A DNA stretch of 64,000 bases from QHCA01 sp038237645. GTDB taxonomy: Bacteria > Actinomycetota > Actinomycetes > Mycobacteriales > QHCA01. The position numbers and the translations under genes were made by a program. The stretch spans positions 1-64,000 of the forward strand of contig JBBRYN010000006.1 of NCBI GenBank assembly GCA_038237645.1, written 5' to 3'. Below are positions 25,701 to 36,762 of this stretch, piece after piece (the first letter of the stretch is position 1; the number at the start of each line of letters is the position of its first letter). Under the pieces are notes generated by a model. The model searched no databases and was not told where the DNA came from. It saw nothing but the letters and a program-made list of their open reading frames with translations.

Positions 25701-27673
25701 AATCGGTCAAGCACCACTTCCGCGAGATCGGCCACGACAGCCAGTCGGTCGAGTTCACGGTGGTGGGCATCGGCGACATGTCAGGCGACGTCTTCGGCAA
25801 CGGCATGCTGCTGTCGGAGCACATTCGCCTGGTGGCGGCCTTCGACCACCGGCACATCTTCCTGGACCCTGATCCGGACGCGAAGATCTCCCATGAGGAG
25901 CGGCGCAGGCTCTTCGCCCTGCCACGCTCCAGCTGGGCGGACTACGACAGCACGTTGATCTCGGCCGGCGGCGGCACCTACCCCCGCTCGGCCAAGTCCA
26001 TCCCGCTCACCCCCGAGGTGCGGCGCGCCCTCGGCTTCGACGTGTCGGTCAAGGCGCTGGCCCCCGCCGATCTGATCCGCCGGATCCTGACCGCGCCGGT
26101 GGACCTGCTCTGGAACGGCGGTATCGGCACTTACGTCAAGGCCGCCGACGAGTCGCACAGCGAGGTAGGGGACAAGGCCAACGACGGGGTCCGGGTCGAT
26201 GCCACCGAGTTGCTTTGCAAGGTGGTGGGCGAGGGCGGCAACCTGGGTCTGACCCAGCGAGGCCGGATCGAGTATGCCTTGGCCGGCGGCCACATCAACA
26301 CCGACGCGATCGACAACTCCGCCGGTGTGGACACCTCCGACCGCGAGGTAAATATCAAGATCCTGCTGGACGCCGCAGTGCAGGCCGGCGACCTGGACAC
26401 GGCCGACCGCAACGCGCTGCTGGGCGGGATGACCGACGAGGTGGCAGCCCTCGTGCTGCGGGACAACTACGACCAGAACGTGGCGCTGGGCAACGCGCGG
26501 GCCCAGGCACATGCCATGCTCTCGGTGCACCGTCGCCTGCTCGGTGACCTGGAACAGCGCGGGCGGCTGGATCGCCGGCTGGAATTCCTGCCGGACCACG
26601 AGGTGCTCGCCGAGCGAGAGACCGCCGATCTCGGCCTGACATCACCTGAGCTCGCCGTGGTGATGGCGTACGTCAAGATCGTGCTCGAGGACGAGATCAC
26701 CCTGACCGGGCTGCCGGAGGACCCCTCGCTGGTGGGATCGCTGCACACCTACTTCCCGACGCCGTTGCGCGAACGCTTCGGGAGTCTGATGGCCGATCAT
26801 CCGCTGCGCCGCGAGATCGTCACGACCCAACTCGTCAACAACATGGTCAACCGGGGCGGCACGACATACGTCTTCCGGGCCGTGGAGGAGACCGGTGTGT
26901 CGCCGGTCGACGTGACCAGGGCGTATCTGGTCACGAGCGAGGTCTTCGGGCTGCCAGCGCTGTGGTCGGCGATCGAGGCGCTGGACAGCGATGTCAGCAC
27001 GGAGGCGCAGACCAAGCTCTACCTGCAGATCCGCCGCCTGCTCGACCGGGCCACCCGCTGGCTGTTGCAAAACCGCCGGCACCCGCTCGACATCGAGGCC
27101 GAGGTCGCCTACTTCCGGCCAGGGGTGCAGGCCCTGATGGCACGGGTTCCCGAGCTGCTCGTGGCGGGCGAGGCGGACCGGCTGCGCGCCGACGCGGCCG
27201 ATCTCGTCGCGCAGGGCGTGCCCGAGGAGCTGGCGCTGATGGTCGCCGGGCTGCTCGACGCCTTCTCCCTGCTCGACATCGTCGAGGTGACCACTGGGCG
27301 GTCAGCCACCCTGTACGAGGTCGGGCGGCTGTACTTCGTGTTGTCCGAGCACTTCCGGATGGACGACCTGCTGGACCGGATCGCCAAGCTCGACCGCGGC
27401 GACCGGTGGCATTCACTGGCGCGCTCTGCCCTGCGCTACGACCTCTACGCGGCGTTGGCGGAGTTCACCGCTGAGGTCCTCGACACGACCTCGGCCGGCG
27501 ACGCCGGCAGCCGGATCACCGAATGGGAGCAGGTCAACGCGAGCAGCCTGGCCCGGGTCCAGAACAGCCTGGGCGAGCTCGCGGAAGAGACTACCTACGA
27601 CCTGGCGACGCTGTCCGTGGTGCTGCGGCAGATTCGGACGATGGTGCGGGCAAGCGCGTCCAGCGCCCGCTGA
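22796..27673 (+). CDS. gdh: NAD-specific glutamate dehydrogenase, large (180-kDa class)
   Basis: The 1,625-residue enzyme converts glutamate to 2-oxoglutarate and ammonium with NAD. Its length fits the L_180 class first described in Streptomyces clavuligerus. The long N-terminal region (about 1-700, ACT-like regulatory part) includes DMPFLVDSVVAEL and HHFTFLGYREY. The catalytic block has GGLRWSDRPEDFRTEVLGL, PVGAKGGFV with the catalytic Lys, and VVGIGDMSGDVFGNGML for the dinucleotide fold. The start is set at GTG 22796, with GAGG about 8 nt upstream; in-frame GTGs at 22754 and 22787 are alternatives. Its last 83 bp overlap the end of the convergent hydrolase gene. Confidence 0.95.
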   Translation: MGDSAGADHLARERLLARALTAGAPSTAVATTAPPGGDKQRADYLAAYHRHVAAEDLLQRLPEEISGAAWSQRELAQQRLVGEVRIRIYNPTVQTHGWDSPHTIVEIITDDMPFLVDSVVAELSRQEIGVDLVVHPQFVLRREVLGRLTEVLCGVDPEHAPPGTLVESWMHLEIDRQADGSLVPIVNDLRRVLTDVREAVHDWPRMRETALRLAEELESASAPDPAEEVAEAADLLRWLADHHFTFLGYREYARVDEDGKDVIKAVPDTGLGILRSDSTKRHDLNEMPAQNRDKALEPSLLILTKANSRSTVHRPVYLDYIGVKRFDGAGQVVGERRFLGLFASAAYLDSVGNLPVVRRKVAEVERRSGFSPHSHSGKDLRSILETYPRDELFQTSIDELYDIAMGVLALQQRRELRMFVRRDDYGRFWSCLVYLPRDRWNTKVRLRMEEILLEELHGTSVDYSTRVSESVLARLHFVVRTAPGEPPVIDVEAIQRRLAVATRTWDEDLRDALVDRVGEEHTPPLMKRYAEAFPEAYKEDFPATTAVADLRRLEMLEDPDDLGMSLYSPAGATAGERRFKIYRVGAPLSLSDVLPLFQAHGLRVIDERPYALVRDDGSQGWIYDFGLEQIAPVAVDPVSENFHNAFAAAWRGESEVDGFNALVLSAGLTWQQTVVLRAYAKYLRQVGTLYSQDYIQQAVRSNVEIARGLVDLFQTRFDPAFPAADRARRQEEITAEIEHALDQVVSLDQDRILRSLLGLICATTRTSFYQRGSEGRPKPYLALKLDPQAIVDLPRPRPKYEIFVYGPRVEGVHLRFGPVARGGLRWSDRPEDFRTEVLGLVKAQMVKNTVIVPVGAKGGFVVKRPPAAGDRERLQAEGIACYRMFVSALLDVTDNRAGGRVVPPPNIVRHDADDSYLVVAADKGTATFSDIANSIAITAGFWLGDAFASGGSVGYDHKAMGITARGAWESVKHHFREIGHDSQSVEFTVVGIGDMSGDVFGNGMLLSEHIRLVAAFDHRHIFLDPDPDAKISHEERRRLFALPRSSWADYDSTLISAGGGTYPRSAKSIPLTPEVRRALGFDVSVKALAPADLIRRILTAPVDLLWNGGIGTYVKAADESHSEVGDKANDGVRVDATELLCKVVGEGGNLGLTQRGRIEYALAGGHINTDAIDNSAGVDTSDREVNIKILLDAAVQAGDLDTADRNALLGGMTDEVAALVLRDNYDQNVALGNARAQAHAMLSVHRRLLGDLEQRGRLDRRLEFLPDHEVLAERETADLGLTSPELAVVMAYVKIVLEDEITLTGLPEDPSLVGSLHTYFPTPLRERFGSLMADHPLRREIVTTQLVNNMVNRGGTTYVFRAVEETGVSPVDVTRAYLVTSEVFGLPALWSAIEALDSDVSTEAQTKLYLQIRRLLDRATRWLLQNRRHPLDIEAEVAYFRPGVQALMARVPELLVAGEADRLRADAADLVAQGVPEELALMVAGLLDAFSLLDIVEVTTGRSATLYEVGRLYFVLSEHFRMDDLLDRIAKLDRGDRWHSLARSALRYDLYAALAEFTAEVLDTTSAGDAGSRITEWEQVNASSLARVQNSLGELAEETTYDLATLSVVLRQIRTMVRASASSAR

Positions 27674-29189
27674 CCTCCGGCAGCGGTGACGTGCGGCGGC
27701 ATGCCGCGATGGGGGCCACGAGCCGCTCCTCCCGGGCGAAGAGGTCGGCGAGTGCGGCCCGGCTGACCTTCGCGTGCACGAAGGACACCGGACCCGGCCG
27801 CAACTGCACGCTGTCGACGTACGCGTCCGCGTTGGCCGCCAGCATGGCATTGCCCAGCTCGGTGGCCTGCTCGAACGGGACGAGCGGGTCGTCGGCGGCG
27901 AACGCCTGCAGCACCCGGGTGTTCTTGAGGTATCGGGGTGCCAACAGCGCCGGGCTGACCTGGGCGAGGTTTTCCGCTCCGAAGGCGGCGGCCGCGATGT
28001 TGTGCAGCACGCGACCGCCGTTGTTCTGGTCGACCGCTCCACTGCCCGGGTTGAAGGCGACCTGATCCTGCACCCTGAGCAGATCCGTCGGGCCGCCGTC
28101 GCTGACGACGCAGTAGACCCCCTTGCGCCTGCTGGCCAGCGTCAGTGCGAGGTGCCCGCCGGCGGATGCGCCGCTGGCACAGACGATCCCCGATCGGCCG
28201 ACCCAGGAACGGGTCCGGTCGTAGAACCACAGCACGTCGCTGAGGCTCTGTCCGCAGGCGCGGTAGCTGACGTTGACGGTGGTCCAACCCCGCGCGCGCC
28301 ACCGATCGGCTGCCGGCCGGCCGGACAGGGTGGCCCCCGGGCCGGTGGAGTACCAGCCGCCGCCGTGGATGACGAGCATCACGCCGAGGGGCTGCTCACC
28401 GGCGAAGGCCCCGGTCGGGCTGCCGACCTCGTAGTAGGCCGGCGCACGCGGATAGGCCGGATGCCGGACCGTGACGCCGGGCTGCAGCGATCCGTCGGCG
28501 GGGCTGGGCTCGGGCCGGCAGATGCTGTCGGGGCGGCCGGTGTTGACCGCCCCCGAATAGCTGCCGTCGGGAGCGACTTCGTCATTGGGGGGGAGCGCCA
28601 AAGCTCCCTGGCGTGGGGGCGCCTGGTGTCGGGCCGCCAGCGCGACGGCCGCTCCCCGCAGCCCGTCGTCCGGCCAGGAATGCGCGATCAGCCGGTAGTT
28701 GCCGCCGTCGAGGTAGCTCAGCTGGGCATAGCCGGCGAAGTAGGCCCAGGTGGCACGCGCTCGCCCGGCGCCACCGGGCCTCGGCAGGCGTGCCGATCGC
28801 ACCACCGGAGCGCTGGTGCGGATCGTCGCCCGGCTGGTGCGGGTGTCGACCAGACGATCGGTGCACTGCGCGACCGGTGCACTGCCCTGGCGATGGTAGG
28901 TGAGGCAGGTTGACAGCTTGAACCGGAATCCGGCGGCCAGGCCGATGGTGGCGCCCGTCGACGCCTCGGCACGGGCGGTGGAGCCGGTGTAGGTCACCTT
29001 GGTGCGCAGCACCCCGTCCGAAATGTTGTCCAGTGCGCGCACCCGGATCGGATTGGCCACGGTCACCGTGCTGGGGTTGCCGGCGCCGACTCCCGAGGCC
29101 GTCGAGGCTGTTGACGCCAGGACCAGCACGTCGCCCACCCCGAGCATGACCAGGGCCACCGCCACAGCGATCGTCCGGCGTGTCACCAC
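27591..29189 (-). CDS. secreted or membrane-anchored alpha/beta hydrolase (esterase-like)
   Basis: The 532-residue protein begins with a charged start (VTRR) and a hydrophobic stretch IAVAVALVMLGVGDVLVLAS, that is, a signal peptide or anchor. After about 200 residues without a known domain comes an esterase/lipase-type catalytic domain. It shows the oxyanion motif IHGGGWY, nucleophile elbow GASAGGH, Asp in AADDPLVPFEQA and a C-terminal His in FVHAKVS. GTG 29189 is preferred over the TTG at 29195 because TAGGGT ends 6 nt upstream. Its 3' end overlaps gdh by 83 bp, so the last 27 codons are antisense to gdh. The substrate is unknown. Confidence 0.8.
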   Translation of the reverse strand: MVTRRTIAVAVALVMLGVGDVLVLASTASTASGVGAGNPSTVTVANPIRVRALDNISDGVLRTKVTYTGSTARAEASTGATIGLAAGFRFKLSTCLTYHRQGSAPVAQCTDRLVDTRTSRATIRTSAPVVRSARLPRPGGAGRARATWAYFAGYAQLSYLDGGNYRLIAHSWPDDGLRGAAVALAARHQAPPRQGALALPPNDEVAPDGSYSGAVNTGRPDSICRPEPSPADGSLQPGVTVRHPAYPRAPAYYEVGSPTGAFAGEQPLGVMLVIHGGGWYSTGPGATLSGRPAADRWRARGWTTVNVSYRACGQSLSDVLWFYDRTRSWVGRSGIVCASGASAGGHLALTLASRRKGVYCVVSDGGPTDLLRVQDQVAFNPGSGAVDQNNGGRVLHNIAAAAFGAENLAQVSPALLAPRYLKNTRVLQAFAADDPLVPFEQATELGNAMLAANADAYVDSVQLRPGPVSFVHAKVSRAALADLFAREERLVAPIAACRRTSPLPEVSGRWTRLPAPSSESAAAPRTASPGRR

Positions 29190-29195
29190 CGGCAA

Positions 29196-29201
29196 ACCCT
29201 A
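29196..29201 (-). promoter_or_regulatory. candidate -10 element of the secreted hydrolase gene
   Basis: TAGGGT on the minus strand ends 6 nt before GTG 29189, with no Shine-Dalgarno site between; leaderless type. Confidence 0.45.
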
Positions 29202-29273
29202 GCGGGGGCGGGGGCACCGTGTCTCCGCGACCAGACGGACAAACCGGTCAGGTTGCGGCGCATCCTCACCGCC

Positions 29274-31517
29274 TCAGACCGGGCTGTCGCTGCGCTGATC
29301 GGCGGCGGTGCCGCTGCCTTCCCCCAGGGGCTCGCCGGGGTGGTGCAGCCACAACGTGCCGAGGGGTGGCAGCCGCAACGAAACCGAGGCCGGCAGACCG
29401 CGCCACGGCTCGTCGGTCGCTTCGACCGCACCGAGGTTGCCGACCCCCGAGCCGGTGTAGGTCTCGGCGTCGGTGTTGATGACTTCCTGCCACCGGCCGG
29501 TCCGTGGCAGCCCGAGCCGGTAGCTGTTGTGCGGGATCCCGGCGAAGTTGGCGATGCACGCGACGATGGAGCCGTCGGAGCCGTAGCGCAGGAAGCTGAA
29601 CACGTTGTTCCCGGCGTCGTTGGCGTCGATCCACGCGAAGCCGGCCGACTCGGGATCCTGCGACCAGAGTGCCGGGACGGCGCGGTAGGCGGCGTTGAGG
29701 TCACGTACCAAGCGCTGCACGCCGCGGTTGTCGGCGTTGTCCAGCAACCACCAGTCCAGCGAGCGGCCCTCGGCCCACTCGGCCTCCTGGGCGATCTCGA
29801 TTCCCATGAAGATGAGTTGCTTGCCTGGATGCGCCCACATGTAGGCCAGCAGCGCGCGGAGATTGGCCAATTGCTGCCAGCGGTCACCGGGCATCTTGCG
29901 GACCAGCGAGCCCTTGCCGTGCACCACCTCGTCGTGCGACAGCGGCAGGACGAAGTTTTCGGTGTAGGCGTACATCATCGAGAAGGTGAGCTGATGATGG
30001 TGGAAGGAGCGGTAGATGGGTGGGTGCTGCAGGTATTCGAGCGTGTCGTGCATCCAGCCCATGTTCCACTTGAACCCGAACCCGAGCCCGCCGAGATGCG
30101 TCGGCCGGGACACCGCCGGCCACGAGGTGGATTCCTCGGCGATCGTGACCACGCCGGGCACCCGCTTGTAGACCGTGGCGTTCATCTCCTGCAGGAAGCT
30201 GACCGCCTCCAGATTTTCCCGCCCGCCATAGATATTGGGCGCCCACTCGCCGGGCTGGCGGGAGTAGTCGAGGTAGAGCATCGACGCCACCGCGTCGACC
30301 CGCAGCCCGTCGAAATGGAATTCGTGCAGCCAGAACACCGCGTTGGCCACCAGGAAATTGCGCACCTCACGGCGGCCGAAGTCGAAGATGTACGTGCCCC
30401 AGTCGGGCTGCTCGCCGCGCCGCGGGTCGGCGTGCTCGTACAGCGGAGTGCCGTCGAAGCGGCCCAGCGCCCAGATATCCTTGGGGAAGTGCCCGGCCAC
30501 CCAGTCGACGATCACGCCGATCCCGGCCTGGTGCAGCCGGTCGACGAGGTAGCGCAGGTCATCCGGCGAGCCGAACCGCGCGGTGGGGGCGTAGAAGGAG
30601 CTGACCTGGTATCCCCAGGAGCCGCCAAAGGGATGCTCGGCCACCGGCAGGAACTCCACGTGGGTGAAGCCCTGCTCGACGACGTAGTCGACCAGTTGGT
30701 CGGCCAGCTCGGTGTAGGTCAGGCCCTTCCGCCAGGAGCCGAGATGCACCTCGTAGATGCTCATGGGCGCCGAAACCGGCTGGGTGGCGGCCCGCTGCTC
30801 GAGCCAGTCCGCGTCCTTCCACTCGTGCGTCGATTCGTAAACGACCGATGCCCACCCGGGTGGCCGCTCGGTGGCGAATGCGAAGGGGTCGGCCTTCTCC
30901 CGCCATGTGTCGTCGGCCCCGAGCACGTGCAGCTTGTAGTGTGCGCCGACGCCCACTCCGGGGACGAAGAGCTCCCAGACACCGGTGGAGCCGAGTGAGC
31001 GCATCGGCAGCGACAGGCTGTTCCACCAGGTGAAGTCGCCGGCGATCCGCACACCGCGCGCATTGGGGGCCCACACGGCGAAGGAGGTGCCGGTGGCCGG
31101 GCCGCCGGGGGTGTCGTAGCTCCTGGCGTGCGCGCCCAGTACGTTCCACAGCTCCTCGTGCCGGCCCTCGGCGATGAGGTGCATGTCGATCTCGCCCAGC
31201 GTCGGCAGCCAACGGTACGGATCGTCGACGACGTAGATCCCGCTGGTGTATTCGGCCTCCAGGCGGTAGTCACCGACCTGGCCGGCGACCACCGTCCCGA
31301 ACACGCCGGCCTCGTGCAGCAACTCCATCGGGTAGCGCCGTCCGTCGGCGAGCAGCGTCACGCCCCGGGCGTCGGGGCGCAGCGCGCGCACCACGCTGCC
31401 CCCGCCGGCGATCGGGTGCGCGCCCAGGACGGAGTGCGGATCGGACAGTGTCCCGGCGACCAGCCGGGCGAGCACGCTGCGGCCCGGGTCGGCGCCGGCG
31501 TGCTGGGTGCTCGTCAC
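29274..31517 (-). CDS. glgB: 1,4-alpha-glucan branching enzyme
   Basis: The 747-residue GH13 enzyme introduces alpha-1,6 branches into the glucan built by GlgE. Two N-terminal CBM48-like modules (about 20-110 and 120-220) precede the catalytic barrel. The nucleophile Asp is in GLRVDAVASMLYLD, the acid/base Glu in TIAEESTSWP and the third Asp in PLSHDEVVHGKGS. The start is GTG 31517, 10 bp after the maltokinase stop. It is the last gene of the glgE-treS-mak-glgB operon. The 15-20 residues at the C terminus after the beta domain are polar and not conserved in the family. Confidence 0.97.
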   Translation of the reverse strand: MTSTQHAGADPGRSVLARLVAGTLSDPHSVLGAHPIAGGGSVVRALRPDARGVTLLADGRRYPMELLHEAGVFGTVVAGQVGDYRLEAEYTSGIYVVDDPYRWLPTLGEIDMHLIAEGRHEELWNVLGAHARSYDTPGGPATGTSFAVWAPNARGVRIAGDFTWWNSLSLPMRSLGSTGVWELFVPGVGVGAHYKLHVLGADDTWREKADPFAFATERPPGWASVVYESTHEWKDADWLEQRAATQPVSAPMSIYEVHLGSWRKGLTYTELADQLVDYVVEQGFTHVEFLPVAEHPFGGSWGYQVSSFYAPTARFGSPDDLRYLVDRLHQAGIGVIVDWVAGHFPKDIWALGRFDGTPLYEHADPRRGEQPDWGTYIFDFGRREVRNFLVANAVFWLHEFHFDGLRVDAVASMLYLDYSRQPGEWAPNIYGGRENLEAVSFLQEMNATVYKRVPGVVTIAEESTSWPAVSRPTHLGGLGFGFKWNMGWMHDTLEYLQHPPIYRSFHHHQLTFSMMYAYTENFVLPLSHDEVVHGKGSLVRKMPGDRWQQLANLRALLAYMWAHPGKQLIFMGIEIAQEAEWAEGRSLDWWLLDNADNRGVQRLVRDLNAAYRAVPALWSQDPESAGFAWIDANDAGNNVFSFLRYGSDGSIVACIANFAGIPHNSYRLGLPRTGRWQEVINTDAETYTGSGVGNLGAVEATDEPWRGLPASVSLRLPPLGTLWLHHPGEPLGEGSGTAADQRSDSPV

Positions 31518-31527
31518 GTTGCCGTCA

Positions 31528-32930
31528 TCAGCCGTTGTCAGGGCCGGTCAGCCGGGCGATCGAGGCCAGCGGGATCGGCAGCCAGGTGGGTCGGTTGCGG
31601 GTCTCGTAGACTGCCTCGTACACCGCCTTGTCGAGCTCGAATGCGCGTAGCAGCGTCTCGTGCTTGCGCGGATCGGCACCGGCCTCCTCGGCGTAGCCGA
31701 GGCAGAAGGCGTCCCGGTTGCGCTCGGCCCACTCGTGGGCGCGGTATTCCAGATGCTGCTCCCCGGCCCGATCGGCCAGCAGGTGGCGGGCGGCGTAGTC
31801 GAAGGACCGCAGCATGCCGGCCACGTCGCGCAGCGGCGACATGAACTCGGTGCGCTCGGCGATCGGGCGAGCCGGCTCGCCCTCGAAGTCGATCAGCACC
31901 CAGCCCGTCATGCTGCGCAGGACCTGGCCGAGGTGGAAGTCACCGTGCACCCGCTGCGTGGGCACCGGCTCGGTGAGGCCGGCCACCTCGTCGTAGGCCG
32001 CCCGCATGCCCTCCGCGTAAGGCAGCAGGTCGGGCACCACCGACAGGGCGGCCGCCAGCCGGTCGCGCATCCGTTGCGCGGTGTCCCGAACCTGTTCCGG
32101 GCCGGCCAGCCCGGAGCCCAGCGCCGTGGCGAGGTTCTGGTGCACGTGGGCGGTAGCCTCGCCGAGCCGGCCGGCCTCACTGGCGAAGTCACCGCCGACC
32201 TCGTCGGCGTGCAGGTCGCCCTCGGCATAGAGGTCACGCACACTCGTCGTGGCCATGTGCCACCCGTCGGCGGCGTTGGCGACGTAGACCTGCAGCATCC
32301 CGTAGGAAGTGTCCGGCCGGTCGCCGCCCGGGACACTCTCGATGGCGCCCAGCGGTGCGGCGATGTGCTGGCAGCCCACCGATGCCAGCGCCCGGTGCAA
32401 CTCCAGGTCGGGATTGCGTCCTTCGCTGAGCCGCCGGAAGATCTTGAGGATGTAGGACTCGCCGTAGACCAGCGAAGTGTTGCTCTGCTCGGCCGAGGAC
32501 ACCCGGCTCGGCTGGGTCACGTCGAGCTCCGCGCCGGGCTCCGCGGTGAACTGCAGGCCGTCGATCCTGGCGCCCCGCGCGATCAGCTCCAGCAGGACCG
32601 TGGTGAGCTCGGTGTCCGCGGCGGCGTCATAGGCGAAGCGGTCGCCGAGCGACCCGATGCCCGCGTGGTCGAGCCGCTCGGGCCGGTCCCGGCGGATTCC
32701 GACCAGCAGTTGGTAGCGCGCGGCGGCGCGATCGGCGTCCGTATTGCCCGGTGCGGCCACCCGGACCACCATGTGGTGCAGCTCGGGGTCGCCGACGCGC
32801 AGGGCCACGGATCGCTCGACCTTGACCGACGAGACCCCACGGTCCTTGCCGCCGAACCACCGCTGTCGCGGCAGCCAGTCGGCCAGCAGCTCGGGAAGTC
32901 CGGGTGGCCCGTGCTGATTCGACGTCACGC

Positions 32931-32934
<4 letters not shown>
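31528..32934 (-). CDS. mak: maltokinase
   Basis: The 468-residue kinase of the aminoglycoside-phosphotransferase fold phosphorylates maltose at C1 with ATP, giving maltose-1-phosphate, the GlgE substrate. The catalytic loop HGDFHLGQVL and the metal-binding LIDFEGEP are intact. The N-terminal WLPRQRWFGGKDR is typical of Mak/Pep2. The start overlaps the treS stop by 4 bp (ATGA), so translation is coupled. In some actinobacteria mak is fused to treS; here they are separate. Confidence 0.95.
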
Positions 32935-36634
<3,700 letters not shown>

Positions 36635-36642
36635 GGATCCGG

Positions 36643-36648
36643 ACCTTA
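36643..36648 (-). promoter_or_regulatory. candidate -10 element of the glgE operon
   Basis: TAAGGT on the minus strand ends 8 nt before the glgE ATG. The 128 bp between glgE and glgP must hold both promoters. Confidence 0.5.
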
Positions 36649-36749
36649 CCGACCGCGGTCGGATCGGGCGATGCTCTCCCTGCCACCCGCGGCCGACGCC
36701 CGCCGGGATCCGTGCTCACGGCGATGACGAGCGTCGCCGGCGTTGCCGG

Positions 36750-36755
36750 TAGGTT
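36750..36755 (+). promoter_or_regulatory. candidate -10 element of glgP
   Basis: TAGGTT ends 7 nt before GTG 36763, with no Shine-Dalgarno site; it decides the start of glgP. Confidence 0.5.
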
Positions 36756-36762
36756 GTCGCTG

